DNA of 64,000 nt from Evansella sp041820985 (GCF_041820985.1 NZ_JBGUAU010000006.1:1-64000), one strand, 5' to 3'; counted from the first letter of the stretch, positions 26,110-35,926 are shown. Numbers and translations are program-made. The notes: a model not told the origin generated them from the letters alone.

Positions 26110-26150
26110 AAAACAGGGTTACGAATGTTTGTTCGTTATCCTGTTTTTTT
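26110..26150 (+). terminator. Terminator of the LOG-family gene
   Basis: AAAACAGGGTTACGAA / TTCGTTATCCTGTTTT, 16 bp with one mismatch, followed by T7. Confidence 0.9.
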
Positions 26151-26167
26151 GTCTGCATCACATTCTT

Positions 26168-26437
26168 TTATCCGATTTGCTCTTGGTTTTCTTCATCCAA
26201 TAATTGTTTTTCCAGAAGTAAGCGGTTATTTGGTAGTTCTTGTAGATTTTTCTTTTTTAGTAAATATAAAAAATTCTGAATCGGCATTGTTCCGTATCCT
26301 CTTGGACCATTATGATCCTTCAATCTGAATTGGACAGACTTTTCATTCTGGCGAAAAATGATCATCGTTTCTGCATGAAAAAAAATATCTTTGTATTGAT
26401 TGGAAATAGCATATTCCATTCCATTATGATCGGGCAT
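26168..26437 (-). CDS. Hypothetical protein, 89 residues
   Basis: TAAAGGAG seven bases before ATG 26437 supports a real gene. The product is hydrophilic with a mixed strand/helix pattern (DIFFHAETMIIFRQ, VQFRLKDHNGPRG, NFLYLLKKKNLQELP) and an acidic tail (EEENQEQIG-like). No family recognised. Confidence 0.6.
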   Translation of the reverse strand: MPDHNGMEYAISNQYKDIFFHAETMIIFRQNEKSVQFRLKDHNGPRGYGTMPIQNFLYLLKKKNLQELPNNRLLLEKQLLDEENQEQIG

Positions 26438-26723
26438 ATTGATACTCCTTTACCAAGATTTATATTAGTATTCCAATTTTCTCTATATACATTCATGGTA
26501 ACTAAGTTATCGAAAATGTCGCCACTGCGGCCTTTTGATATCAATTTTTCAATCAGCTTCAAGATTACCTCTAGAACGTTAAGTTCAGGTGCAATAAGAT
26601 CTTTATCATTTCCTACAAATCAAAAAAACGCTCTACTCTATTGTAGAAACGCTATCGTAACTAATTATATCCTGAGGGAGAACCCTACCTCTTCTCCCTC
26701 ACATTCACTCTGAGGAATCTGCG

Positions 26724-27149
26724 TTAATATTCATGTTTGTTAGATCGTTCGGAGATTATATCTTCAATGATTCTTGAATGGACTGTAGCCCACGCACGCT
26801 CCTTGAAATGAATATATACACTTATAAAAATCGCGATCAAAAAAGCGATTGCAAATGTAATCCAGACATAATTACTTGCTGCATCAAAGTAGGAATGGAG
26901 TTGCTTACTAAAAATAAACAGTATCCAAGGAACAGTTGTGACTAATATGGGAATTAACCCAGATCCATTTTTTTCTTTGATAATACGATAATGAATATTT
27001 TCTAATGTTGTCGTCGTTAAGGATCGATAAAAAAATCTGATATCCTTTATCTCCTGTAGTTCTTTTAACTCTTGGAGGTTATTCCCTTCTGTATGGTTTC
27101 TCCTTATTTTTAAGTAAAACTTATGAGCGTCACCTCGGAAAGAAATCAT
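26724..27149 (-). CDS. Two-helix membrane protein of unknown function
   Basis: 141 residues with AAGGAGGG upstream. A charged N-terminal cytosolic part (~65 residues), two helices (GLIPILVTTVPWILFIF, WITFAIAFLIAIFISVYIHF) and a short C-terminal helix. No recognised domain. Downstream (26672-26705) lies a 10-bp stem without T-tract, so the end of the transcript is unclear. Confidence 0.65.
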   Translation of the reverse strand: MISFRGDAHKFYLKIRRNHTEGNNLQELKELQEIKDIRFFYRSLTTTTLENIHYRIIKEKNGSGLIPILVTTVPWILFIFSKQLHSYFDAASNYVWITFAIAFLIAIFISVYIHFKERAWATVHSRIIEDIISERSNKHEY

Positions 27150-27351
27150 GTCTTCCCTCCTTCATATCAATTGTGCAACGTATAGCAAAATGTAAGACAA
27201 GAGGGTAAACCAGCAGTACTAATTGAATCTTTTTAGTTTATCGTGGAACGTGTGTTTTCTAATTTCCTATTATTGTTTGCAATGACTGTACAGGTATACG
27301 TTCAACATAATTTGGAAGTAATACAAACAGTTGTTTAAAGTTAATTATCAA

Positions 27352-27476
27352 ATAAGAAAAGCGCAAGGCGCATTCTCAGGACCGAAATGCAAATGTTCTG
27401 GACGATAAAAAGTGCTTTTTACTTTTTAATCGGCCAGAACATTTGACACGAGGTCCTGGCGCCTGGAGCTAGACAC
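27352..27476. repeat. Intergenic repeat, copy A
   Basis: A hairpin-forming element: GCGC...AGGACC...CAAATGTTCTGG pairs with CCAGAACATTTG...GGTCCT...GCGCC, ending GGAGCTAGACA. Related, more decayed copies lie at 51903-51990 and 53100-53245. It occupies most of the gap between 27150 and 27545. This type of element is familiar from other Bacillaceae intergenic regions. Confidence 0.75.
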
Positions 27477-27545
27477 CTTTCTAAGTTCAAAAATTTTATT
27501 AATTCTATCCTTCAAAAAAAAGGGGGTGAATACCTCCTTTTACAT

Positions 27546-28970
27546 TTAAGATAGTGTTTTCGGTAGACGAACTGATAATGTAGTACCTTCGTTTACTTTA
27601 CTTTCTATTTGCAAACTACCTTGATGGTTTTTAATAATTCGATTACATATCATCAATCCTAAACCAGTTCCTTTTTCTTTATTACTATAAAAAGGTTCTC
27701 CAAGTTTTTTCAAACGTTCTGGTGGGATCCCAATTCCTTTATCCATTATTTTTATTACTATCGTTCCATCTTCTTGTTCTGCAGTAATATAAATTTTCCC
27801 ACCATTCGGCATCGCTTCAATAGCATTTTTAATAATATTAATAAACACTAATTTTAATTTATCTTCTTCCCCTTCCATATAGGGTTCAGGAAGATCACAC
27901 TCCTGCACTAACTCTATGTTGTGTAAAAGTGCTTCTGCAGAAAGTAATGATACGGTACTTTCAATAACAGTCTGTACATTTATTTTCTCAATATTTGATA
28001 CTTGTGGTTTCCCCAATATTAATAAATCGCTAATGGTTTGTTCAATACGATCCATTTCATCAATCATAACATGCAAGAATTCTTGTCCATGTCCTGATTT
28101 CATTAGTTGTGTAAATCCCTTTACAGTTGTCAATGGATTGCGAATCTCATGAGCAATTCCTGCAGCTAACTGACCAATTACCGAAAGCTTTTCTGAGCGG
28201 TACATAAGTTCCTCTGTTTTTTTATGCTCTGTGATATCGCGCAATACTATCTGGAAAGTTTCTCGATTACGATATACTCTTGGCAGAACTTTTACTTCTA
28301 CTTGTTTAGTATCAAAATCGCATCGCAGAACTGTCACTTCCAATGTTTTATTGTTATGATCTACGAAGTAATTTCGTATTCGTTGTTCATCATCTTTACT
28401 GATGAATTCTACAATATTTTTCCCAATAATCTCTTCTTTTCTTGTTACTCCGAAAAGCTTTACTCCAGCTTGATTAAGATAAATCCAATATCCATCAAGT
28501 GTAATAATTCCTACAGTGTCTTGGAAGTTTTCCACTAATAACTCATATTTCGTTTTGTTTTCTTGTAATTCTAACTCGGCAATAATATTATGTGTAACAT
28601 CCCTTGTGATGCATAAATATTCTATTGTATCGCCATTCCTATGCTTCTTACAGGAAGTTTCAAACCAAATGTATTCTCCACCTTTTTTTCTAACGCGGTA
28701 ATTCGTTCTTGTTGAAGATACATCGTATTGAAACAACCGTTTGATTTTTTCTCTATCATCAGGATGGCAGATATTATGAAGTGATTTACCTAATAGTTCT
28801 GTTGAATCATAACCCAATAATTGTTTTACTGTTGGGGAAATATAACTAATCATACCTTGATCCGTATGACACGTATATAAATCAGTACAATGCTCCATGA
28901 ACTTCTGGTAACACTCTGCATCACTTTGCCCTTTTGTATACTTGGATTCATCAATAAGCCTACTGATCAT
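27546..28970 (-). CDS. PAS-domain sporulation-type histidine kinase (KinA-like)
   Basis: 474 residues with AAGGAG upstream and no membrane segment, so cytosolic. Two PAS domains (~25-125 and ~140-247), a dimerisation/phosphoacceptor helix with His274 in GIAHEIRNPLTTVKGFTQLM (the motif typical of Spo0-phosphorelay kinases), then the ATPase domain: N-box NIIKNAIEAM, G1 DKGIGIP, G2 GTGLGL. No response regulator gene is adjacent, as for KinA/B/C/E orphan kinases that feed Spo0F. Most likely a sporulation or stress kinase. Confidence 0.9.
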   Translation of the reverse strand: MISRLIDESKYTKGQSDAECYQKFMEHCTDLYTCHTDQGMISYISPTVKQLLGYDSTELLGKSLHNICHPDDREKIKRLFQYDVSSTRTNYRVRKKGGEYIWFETSCKKHRNGDTIEYLCITRDVTHNIIAELELQENKTKYELLVENFQDTVGIITLDGYWIYLNQAGVKLFGVTRKEEIIGKNIVEFISKDDEQRIRNYFVDHNNKTLEVTVLRCDFDTKQVEVKVLPRVYRNRETFQIVLRDITEHKKTEELMYRSEKLSVIGQLAAGIAHEIRNPLTTVKGFTQLMKSGHGQEFLHVMIDEMDRIEQTISDLLILGKPQVSNIEKINVQTVIESTVSLLSAEALLHNIELVQECDLPEPYMEGEEDKLKLVFINIIKNAIEAMPNGGKIYITAEQEDGTIVIKIMDKGIGIPPERLKKLGEPFYSNKEKGTGLGLMICNRIIKNHQGSLQIESKVNEGTTLSVRLPKTLS

Positions 28971-29163
28971 TCTGATAACTCCTTCTGGGAAATCTTCCTC
29001 TTATGTGAGAATAAGTTAGTAATATACAAGCAAAATCATTTAGTATTAGAAATTATATCCCCGATTTTTATTAAATTATTTCGACTATAGTACTTTCTAT
29101 GAATGAATATTCAATTCCTGCTTGTTTGGAAAAATATTGTATAAGGCTTTTGGACTAAATTAA

Positions 29164-29191
29164 AAACTCCTACTATGAATTTAGTAGGAGT
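29164..29191 (-). terminator. Terminator of the MATE-like gene
   Basis: ACTCCTACT / AGTAGGAGT stem followed on the minus strand by TTTTTAAT, immediately after the stop codon of the exporter gene. Confidence 0.85.
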
Positions 29192-29198
29192 GTCTTCA

Positions 29199-30548
29199 TT
29201 AATTCGTTTCTTTTTCCTTTTGACCCGTGTTTTTAGCTTTGCTATTAAGTGGTTGACATAAGCGATAATACGAAAAGAAACACACAATAATGACTAACTC
29301 CATTAGTAAACCAATTGATTGAGCAAGTGCTCCAATCGCACCATTCCAATGGGAAAAATATCCTATCGTTACAAATAATACAAGAACTGTAACGGCTAAG
29401 TTCGTCATTTGTGAGACGATCATAAATCGAGTTTGGTTTTTCAGCATCAGCATTCCATTGAAAAAGTCTAAATAAGGAAAAACAAGAGATAATAGCATAA
29501 ATATTTTTAGACAATCTAAGCTTGCTACAATTAACCGATCATTCAGCCCCATAATGTTTGCCATAAACCAGGGACCTATTGGTGTGTACGTAAATATACC
29601 GAGAAGAATACATGGAAATAATCCAATTATAAAACTAAACTTCACCACTTTCTTCGGATTGTTTTCGAAGAAATTTAATACAATTTGATGAGTGTAGGAA
29701 AAAAAACTGATAACGAGCTGAGTAATACTTAGTGCAATGGCATAAGAAGCAATCGCTAATTCGATCATCGATGTTTTCCCCAAAAATATATTGATACTTG
29801 GACCGATTAAAACAGTGAAGAAAGAAGAAAGTACAAGTGGAGTATAAAATGTGAAAATTTGTTTTTTCTTTTTAATCTTATGCTCTTCTAGCTCAGATGG
29901 AAGGGTCTTAATAAGTCGTTTCCCTTCCCACAAACTTATCATTGCTTCAATTGCCATTCCTGTTAAGAAAATAATAGCTCCTGACCGACCTGTAATAGTG
30001 CCTTGAGAGATAAAGTACATAGACAATGCATACATGGCGGAGAGTCGTACAACCATTCCAATCGTTAACCATTTTGTTTTTCGATTATATATAATGACTC
30101 CTTGATACAGACATCGCGTCGCAGAAAAAATGGTTACAAAAATAAGTACTTGGTATATGTGCTTAACTTGAAATGCCATTTCATCACTTATTCCAAACAC
30201 AGAAGCAATGATCCATGTACCTGTAGGGGTAAAAGCAATAAAAGCTGCTAATAAAAATAAACTCGTGACAACATAGAGAAATACATGAAACATCTGTTGA
30301 AAGGAGCGTTTATCGCGCACTAACGCCGAACAAGTTTGGCGAAGAAGAACTGCAACTCTTTCTGTGAAAACAAAAATACTCATAGCGATCGCATAGCTCG
30401 CTATGATAAACTCAGCATTGTTCGCACGAGCTAGCGTACTATTAATAATAACATGCGAGACTGTAACAAGGCTTGCTGATAATCCAAGAGGAATAAAAAA
30501 GAACAATAACGTTTTTATACGAAGTTGTTCACCTTCATCATTTCCCAT
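29199..30548 (-). CDS. MATE-like (MOP superfamily) exporter
   Basis: 449 residues, ~12 helices. FFFIPLGLSASLVTVSHVIIN with two similar halves (TLARANNAEFIIASYAIAMS and GKTSMIELAIASYAIALS), as in MATE/ANK-type inward-outward transporters. Substrate unknown; multidrug or polyphosphate/citrate-like export would fit the superfamily. Transcribed alone, with a palindrome over its promoter (30586-30620). Confidence 0.8.
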   Translation of the reverse strand: MGNDEGEQLRIKTLLFFFIPLGLSASLVTVSHVIINSTLARANNAEFIIASYAIAMSIFVFTERVAVLLRQTCSALVRDKRSFQQMFHVFLYVVTSLFLLAAFIAFTPTGTWIIASVFGISDEMAFQVKHIYQVLIFVTIFSATRCLYQGVIIYNRKTKWLTIGMVVRLSAMYALSMYFISQGTITGRSGAIIFLTGMAIEAMISLWEGKRLIKTLPSELEEHKIKKKKQIFTFYTPLVLSSFFTVLIGPSINIFLGKTSMIELAIASYAIALSITQLVISFFSYTHQIVLNFFENNPKKVVKFSFIIGLFPCILLGIFTYTPIGPWFMANIMGLNDRLIVASLDCLKIFMLLSLVFPYLDFFNGMLMLKNQTRFMIVSQMTNLAVTVLVLFVTIGYFSHWNGAIGALAQSIGLLMELVIIVCFFSYYRLCQPLNSKAKNTGQKEKETN

Positions 30549-30585
30549 TTCCCATCACCTTCATGTTTGTTAATTTTATGAACTA

Positions 30586-30620
30586 CTTGTAATATAACAA
30601 CGTTGTTATTGTATTACAAG
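30586..30620 (-). promoter_or_regulatory. Promoter and palindromic operator of the MATE-like gene
   Basis: TTGTAA, 17 bases, TATATT on the minus strand, covered by an imperfect palindrome (TTGTAATA..ATAACAAC / GTTGTTATATTACAA). The two halves differ by a 2-3 bp insertion. It looks like a repressor operator for inducible efflux; the rest of the 30549-30834 gap shows nothing. Confidence 0.6.
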
Positions 30621-30834
30621 ATATATTTATAGAGATTTTATGTCATTGTATAGAAGAAGAGTCCTATTAAGTCTTTTTGTGTACCCTGAAAATACACGTA
30701 TCAATAGCGTTTAACTTATCTAGTATTTCTAATGTTGTTGATTATTATTCCATTCGTTTCAGCCCATTCGTATATAGTTGAAAGTACTAAATACGCCTCA
30801 GCGTATTTTTGTTCTCCATCGTGCAAGTAATTAT

Positions 30835-31674
30835 TCACTTCCCTACCTCCACCGAATTCTCCTCATACGTAATCCAATCACTCCAGCTACCTGCATATAG
30901 CTTCGGCTTCAATCCCAACTCTGTTAACGCGATGATATTTGCACATGCAGTTACACCGGAACCGCAATACACGATTAACTGCTTCCTATCATCTCGGTAC
31001 TTTCCTAAGTCCTTCTCTAAGTCTTCTTTTGATTTCCACTCACCTGTCTTTGTCAACCGATGCTGCCAATCTTCATTTACAGCTCCAGGAATGTGACCTG
31101 CTACAGGATCGATGGGTTCAATTTTTCCAGTAAATCGTTCTTCTGCACGAGAATCAATCAGAAGTACATTTGGATCATTCAACGAATCCATTACTTCTTC
31201 CTTACTTTGAAGCATGTTGTATTGTATGTTTGGTACAAAATTAGTAGGTTCGCTTTCTACGACTTCCTTAGTAGTAGGGTACCCCTTCTTTTTCCAATGT
31301 GAAAATCCTTCGTTTAAAATAGCGACGTTGTCATGCCCTACATACTTTAGCATCCACCATAACCGTGCTGCCATTGCTCCACCTTGATCGTCATAAGCAA
31401 TTACCTTTTTCGACGAATCGATACCAACCCTACTCAACAATTGTACAAATTTCTCTATGTTTGGTAGCGGGTGTCTACCGCCATGCTTACTGATGGTAGC
31501 GGAAAGATCTTTTTCTAAATCAAAATAGAGTGCCCCAGTTAGATGATCCTTGTTAAATTCTTCTAGACCTTTTGTAGGCTCACCAAGCTGAAAACGACAA
31601 TCTACAATTACCACTGACTTATCTTCTACTCTATCTCTTAACTCTTCTGAAGTAACGATATTTTTGTATATCAT
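30835..31674 (-). CDS. Sulfurtransferase (two-domain rhodanese)
   Basis: 279 residues from ATG 31674; GGGGAG is well spaced for it and only 3 bases from the upstream ATG. Two rhodanese domains: the first (~1-140) is inactive (DDQGG in place of the Cys loop), the second (~160-279) carries Cys239 in VYCGSGVTAC (numbering from the upstream ATG). The CGSGVT loop is characteristic of 3-mercaptopyruvate sulfurtransferase/thiosulfate sulfurtransferase. Cytosolic. Confidence 0.92.
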   Translation of the reverse strand: MIYKNIVTSEELRDRVEDKSVVIVDCRFQLGEPTKGLEEFNKDHLTGALYFDLEKDLSATISKHGGRHPLPNIEKFVQLLSRVGIDSSKKVIAYDDQGGAMAARLWWMLKYVGHDNVAILNEGFSHWKKKGYPTTKEVVESEPTNFVPNIQYNMLQSKEEVMDSLNDPNVLLIDSRAEERFTGKIEPIDPVAGHIPGAVNEDWQHRLTKTGEWKSKEDLEKDLGKYRDDRKQLIVYCGSGVTACANIIALTELGLKPKLYAGSWSDWITYEENSVEVGK

Positions 31675-31833
31675 TAGCATACTCCCCTCTCTTTTCCCTA
31701 CCTAGAAGTTCGCTAATAATAGACCATTTCCTCTAAAATAATAATTGTTTATATAGACTAGACCCCCAATATTAAAAACGGGATGGATAAATAAATATTT
31801 CATCTAATGGGAATAATACCCTTAGGAGGTGCA

Positions 31834-32088
31834 ATGTTTATGACAAATCCTTATTTATGCCCAAGCTGTAAAACAAATCGATCTCGTTTTAATATTATCG
31901 AACAAGTAGCAACACCAGTAAAATTAGATCCACAGTCAGGAGAGGTTGTCCAACAATTCACGAATGATAACCTAGATCCATTTCACGTTGCTTACAAAGG
32001 ACCTGCACAAAAAATTCAATGTGGATCCTGTGGCTTAGTAGAAGATGAAAAAATGTTCGTTAGTTTCGCTTCCAGTAATAAACGCTAA
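31834..32088 (+). CDS. Small zinc-ribbon protein
   Basis: 84 residues from ATG 31834 (82 from ATG 31840); AGGAGG at 31824-31829 supports this pair of starts over the longer open frame. CPSCK near the N-terminus and CGSCG about 45 residues later form a four-Cys zinc ribbon. No enzymatic domain is seen. Function unknown. Confidence 0.75.
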   Translation: MFMTNPYLCPSCKTNRSRFNIIEQVATPVKLDPQSGEVVQQFTNDNLDPFHVAYKGPAQKIQCGSCGLVEDEKMFVSFASSNKR

Positions 32089-32402
32089 TTTACAGGGGCA
32101 TTCTCCTCTCCAACACAGAAAGAATGCCCCCTATATGAAAAATTAATTAAACGTTTATTTAAAACAACACATATAGATATAATAAAAAATATGCCTTCCA
32201 TCCCTCACTATATCTGACCATTTACACAACCAACACACTCCAAAACAATTTTTTTACAAAGAAAAAACACTAAAATCTAAAAACTTGAATAGACATGTAG
32301 TAAGAACTGAGGACCCGAAAGCGAACTTTTTCTGTGTCTTCGATAGAACATTCTATTTTAGTAAATCATCTTATGAAAAGAGAGGAAAGAATAGGTGTTT
32401 AT

Positions 32403-32939
32403 ATGAGGAACCTAAGAGCTCTTAACTACTCATTTGAAAATCTGCATGAAAAAAATATGACGTTTGAACAAGTGTTCGAAAGAATTGTTAAATTTATGAA
32501 TCGTGATCCAAATGGCACATACCGACTCATGTTTGGTACGGACTCTCAAGTACATCCGAAATACACAAGGTTCGTTACTGGCATCGTCATCCAACAAGAA
32601 GGAAAAGGAGCATGGGCTTGTATTCGTAAGGTGAATATACCAAGACAAGTAAATAATCTTCAAGAGAAAATCTCATTAGAAACCTCGTTAACAGAAGAAG
32701 TTGCATCCATGTTTACAGATGAAAAAAAAGATCGGCTCATCAACATAGTTCTTCCTTATGTGTACAAAGGTGCCTCCTTTACCATCGAAGGTCATATTGA
32801 TATTGGTGCAAAGAGTCGCAACAAAACGCGCATTTTCGTAAGAGAAATGGTATCACGCATTGAATCTATGGGTTTAGAACCAAAAATTAAGCCCGACTCG
32901 TTTGTAGCAAGCTCGTATGCAAATAGATACACAAAATAA
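32403..32939 (+). CDS. DUF458 / YkuK-like RNase H-fold protein
   Basis: 178 residues from ATG 32403 (MRNLRALNYSFENLHEKNMTF), preceded by AGGTG and matching the family length; the in-frame ATG 32334 is less likely. Core motifs: YRLMFGTDSQVH (acidic RNase H-like strand), GIVIQQEGKGAWACIRK, ISLETSLTEEVASMF and the C-terminal GHIDIGAKSRNKT and PDSFVASSYANR. Exact role unknown; YkuK homologs are widespread in Bacillus. Confidence 0.85.
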   Translation: MRNLRALNYSFENLHEKNMTFEQVFERIVKFMNRDPNGTYRLMFGTDSQVHPKYTRFVTGIVIQQEGKGAWACIRKVNIPRQVNNLQEKISLETSLTEEVASMFTDEKKDRLINIVLPYVYKGASFTIEGHIDIGAKSRNKTRIFVREMVSRIESMGLEPKIKPDSFVASSYANRYTK

Positions 32940-32952
32940 GAAAAATACAGAT

Positions 32953-33696
32953 CTATTCCCGTACAGCAAGTAACGGGATACGTCCTTTATATTTTTCAAC
33001 CAAAACGGAATTATGACCATCTGCACCCTCTAAATTTCCACTTAAAAAAACTGGAGGCTCAAAACCGTTGCTAGTCATAATCTTTATTGCTTCTGCAAAG
33101 ATACTATTTACTATCGTCGCTCCAACAACCGTCGACGTGGGTGCAAATGGAACCTCTATTTCATCATGGAACAAAACCGCATCACCAATCTCTGAATGAT
33201 TATTAATCACTAGATCGACTACATCACCTAACCGCAGCCCCAGCTTATGACGAGGAGGCTGACTTTCTGAATATGTAATCGATGTAACACCAATAACATA
33301 AGCCCCTTTTTGTTTAGAAAACAAAGCAACATCCACTGGAACCGGGTTTCTTCCTGACGTAGATAAAACGATCATACAATCGGTTTCATGAATATCCTCA
33401 CTTTGTATAAAAGAAGCAGCATAGTCATTTTGCCTCTCTAATTGGGAAGATCTGACTACGCCTTCATGGAGCATTAAAGGCTCATGAAAAATAGGCTTTA
33501 TAGGAGCTAATCCCCCTGCTCGATAGAACACTTCCTCGGTTAAGATATGAGAATGACCACAGCCAAACAATTGGACAATCCCACCCCCTTGAATACTTTC
33601 CGCAATCTTCTCTGCAGCAAGTTCCATCTGTTTTTGTTCGTTTAATAAGACCATTTTAAGCTTTTCTTCTATCTTTTGAAAATACGTCGTTATCAT
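32953..33696 (-). CDS. SIS-domain protein (UPF0309)
   Basis: 247 residues with AACGAGGTG upstream. Sugar isomerase fold: GIVQLFGCGHSHILTEEVFYRAGG, MIVLSTSGRNPVPVDVALF, YVIGVTSI and HNSVLVEKYKGRIP, the UPF0309 arrangement. It probably binds a phosphosugar; the reaction is unknown. Convergent with the YkuK-like gene. Confidence 0.9.
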   Translation of the reverse strand: MITTYFQKIEEKLKMVLLNEQKQMELAAEKIAESIQGGGIVQLFGCGHSHILTEEVFYRAGGLAPIKPIFHEPLMLHEGVVRSSQLERQNDYAASFIQSEDIHETDCMIVLSTSGRNPVPVDVALFSKQKGAYVIGVTSITYSESQPPRHKLGLRLGDVVDLVINNHSEIGDAVLFHDEIEVPFAPTSTVVGATIVNSIFAEAIKIMTSNGFEPPVFLSGNLEGADGHNSVLVEKYKGRIPLLAVRE

Positions 33697-33790
33697 AAAT
33701 TCACCTCGTTTTTCAAAACTTAGTTTATTATAGTAGTTTCTACACTAAAGAAAGGTCTTCCTTCTCGAAAGGACTAAAGATGGCACAAAT

Positions 33791-34497
33791 TGGTTCCTGA
33801 CGTCTTTTTTCACACGTATCTTCTCTAAAAAAGACGTGACAACGTCATAACAGGTTCCGTTACCTATCGCAAAACTATCATTTACGTACCAAAATGTATG
33901 TGGAAATGTATATTAAATTGCGCTGTATTTAGCAGTGCTTTTTGTTTTAAAAAAATAACCCAGTTATACATGATTGGACCCACTCGGACTAATAAGAAAA
34001 TCAGCAACATGGGTTGATATAATAGGGGGAGAAACTACCCTTATTTCCCCCTATCCAAGCTATATTCTGAAGCTTAAAAGGAAAATCTCCCCTTATTTTA
34101 AGTATCTTTGGTAATTCAAAAGGAAAAAACTTCGTATGTTGCAAAAATCAATCTTCACAATCATCCCCACTAGCTTTAAGTGCTTAATTTCACAATCTCT
34201 GGTTTCTCACTACTATCATTTTAACGTAAAAAACCATACTTCCTTTTGACAACAAGGGAAAAAGATAGTTGGGGTACATTGTCCAGTGCAAGTTTACATT
34301 TCAATCTACACTTTTGTATGTTACTTGAGTGTATAGAAATATATTGTAATATGGAAATGAAAGGACAAATGGCTTTATATCACAATAAAAAAGTGACTAG
34401 AAATTACAGAACAATTCAGTAGTCATTTTACGTTACATTTTTAATGTTTGCGATAGGTAACTTAACCCGTTACACAACGTCACACTCTCTTTTTTTC
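33791..34497. mobile_element. Inverted-repeat element, about 0.7 kb, non-coding (MITE-like)
   Basis: Inner ends GTTACCTATCGCAAAAC (33859-33875) and GTTTGCGATAGGTAAC (34446-34461) are inverted copies. Beyond them both flanks continue with related sequence (AACAGGTTCC.. / ACAACGTCAC.. with a T-rich outer end), giving ~50-bp diverged terminal repeats. A further inverted piece lies at 33791-33809. Inside are a perfect 9-bp hairpin (34022-34030 / 34046-34054) and a 10-bp one near 34392-34434, but no gene. It fills the 927-bp gap upstream of the SIS gene. Confidence 0.6.
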
Positions 34498-34572
34498 AAA
34501 TCAATAGGCATCTCGCACCTTGAGGAAACTAAACATATATGAAAAATCAGCTCTCCTTTATTAAATAACGAA

Positions 34573-34600
34573 AGAGCACGAAACATATTGTTCGTGCTCT
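34573..34600 (-). terminator. Terminator of speD
   Basis: AGAGCACGAA / TTCGTGCTCT, perfect 10-bp stem downstream of the speD stop codon; T-tract weak. Confidence 0.7.
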
Positions 34601-34623
34601 CACGCTGTGTGTGTATACCTGAG

Positions 34624-35442
34624 CTAATTGTTATTGTTACTCATGTTTTTCCCATAATAAATCTCGTCCATCTCAAGCTGTAGACGTTCTGTTATCTTGT
34701 TAATTTCATCATCCTCTAACTGATCTTTTTTCTTACCAAAAAGATAATTATTTAGATCAAAATCCTTCAACTTACATTTTGTATGAAAAATGTTTTCTTG
34801 ATAAATGTTCACATCGATCATGTCGAACAATTGTTTCACTTCGTCGGGAATATAGTTTTGAATGGAGCTAATATCGTGATCAATAAATAACTTATGACCA
34901 TTAATATCACGTGTAAAACCACGAACACGATAGTCCATCGTCATAATATCCGTATCAAAGGAATGGATTAAATAGTTAAGCGCTTTTAACGGAGAAATTT
35001 CTCCGCAAGTGGCAACATCAATATCTGCACGGAACGTACTAATGCCTTCGCTCGGATGATATTCAGGGTATGTATGAACAGTAATATGACTCTTATCTAA
35101 GCTCATGGTCACCGCTTCCGGTAAAGGACCTGGTGATTCCTCGAAACGCTCCGAAGGAACCTCCACAACGGGTCCTTCGGAAACTAACATAGTCACACTT
35201 GCCCCTTGTGGCACATAATCCTGCTTTGCCACATTTAGGACGTGTGCCCCAATAATATCCGCCACATTTTTCAGTATGTTTGTTAAACGATCGGCATTAT
35301 ACTGCTCATCAATATAAGCGATATAAGCTTCTCGATCTTTTTTCGTTTCTGTATAACAAATATCATACATATTAAAGCTGAGTGACTTCGTCAGGTTATT
35401 GAATTCATGTAATTGTACACGTTGCTCCGGTGTTAATGACAA
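34624..35442 (-). CDS. speD: S-adenosylmethionine decarboxylase proenzyme
   Basis: 272 residues, the long E. coli-type proenzyme rather than the short B. subtilis SpeH type. TTG start at 35442 with AAAGGGG nine bases upstream. The self-cleavage site is LDKSHITVHTYPE: cleavage between Lys117 and Ser118 yields the pyruvoyl cofactor. Further motifs: FRADIDVATCGEISPLKAL and DIMTMDYRVRGFTRD. Provides decarboxylated SAM for spermidine synthesis. No speE is adjacent. Confidence 0.94.
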   Translation of the reverse strand: MSLTPEQRVQLHEFNNLTKSLSFNMYDICYTETKKDREAYIAYIDEQYNADRLTNILKNVADIIGAHVLNVAKQDYVPQGASVTMLVSEGPVVEVPSERFEESPGPLPEAVTMSLDKSHITVHTYPEYHPSEGISTFRADIDVATCGEISPLKALNYLIHSFDTDIMTMDYRVRGFTRDINGHKLFIDHDISSIQNYIPDEVKQLFDMIDVNIYQENIFHTKCKLKDFDLNNYLFGKKKDQLEDDEINKITERLQLEMDEIYYGKNMSNNNN

Positions 35443-35701
35443 TGTGAATTTCCCCTTTACAACTTTTTATGATAAGCATAGTTACAGATAGTTCTCTGTT
35501 GTCCTACTTCTATTTATGTATGATACCCAATCATTTCCGGAAAAAAACAAGAATTGATATCGAAACTGATAACCATCTGGAATTTTAATATACTATTTGG
35601 AAGGTCTGCTAAAATATGGTTTAAATCAGTTAGTTAGTTTACATAATATTAATTATGAAAACTAAATATCTGATATTAATTTAAGAATATTAAAAAAATG
35701 G

Positions 35702-35729
35702 TTGAAATTATTTCTGGATCATGTATACT
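35702..35729 (+). promoter_or_regulatory. Promoter of the TPP-riboswitch/thiC operon
   Basis: TTGAAA (35702-35707), 16 bases, TATACT (35724-35729), placing transcription start ~15-20 bases before the aptamer. The rest of 35443-35700 is AT-rich and shows no gene. Confidence 0.6.
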
Positions 35730-35752
35730 GAAATGGAAATGAATAGCAATAA

Positions 35753-35848
35753 CTAGGGGGGTCCAATGAGTTGGGCTGAGAAAGAAACGCTACGAGGTTT
35801 CTTGACCCTTCGGACCTGATCTGGTTCATACCAGCGTGGGGAAGTTAG
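35753..35848 (+). promoter_or_regulatory. TPP riboswitch controlling thiC
   Basis: All conserved THI-box blocks are present: the 5' GGGGG, GGGCTGAGAAAG, ACCCTTCGGACCTGATCTGG, and ATACCAGCGTGGGGAAG. A large P3-like hairpin (AAGAAAC ... GGTTTCTT) lies between them. TPP binding would favour the terminator at 35884. Confidence 0.97.
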
Positions 35849-35883
35849 AATATGTAGTGTTTTTACATACACTTCGATCATAT

Positions 35884-35926
35884 AAGCCGGGTCCAGCCTT
35901 ATTTTTAAGGTTAGTTCCGGCTTTTT
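35884..35926 (+). terminator. TPP-riboswitch expression-platform terminator
   Basis: AAGCCGG ... CCGGCTT outer stem with an inner GCCTT/AAGG stem, followed by T5, 80 bp before the thiC start. Confidence 0.9.
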
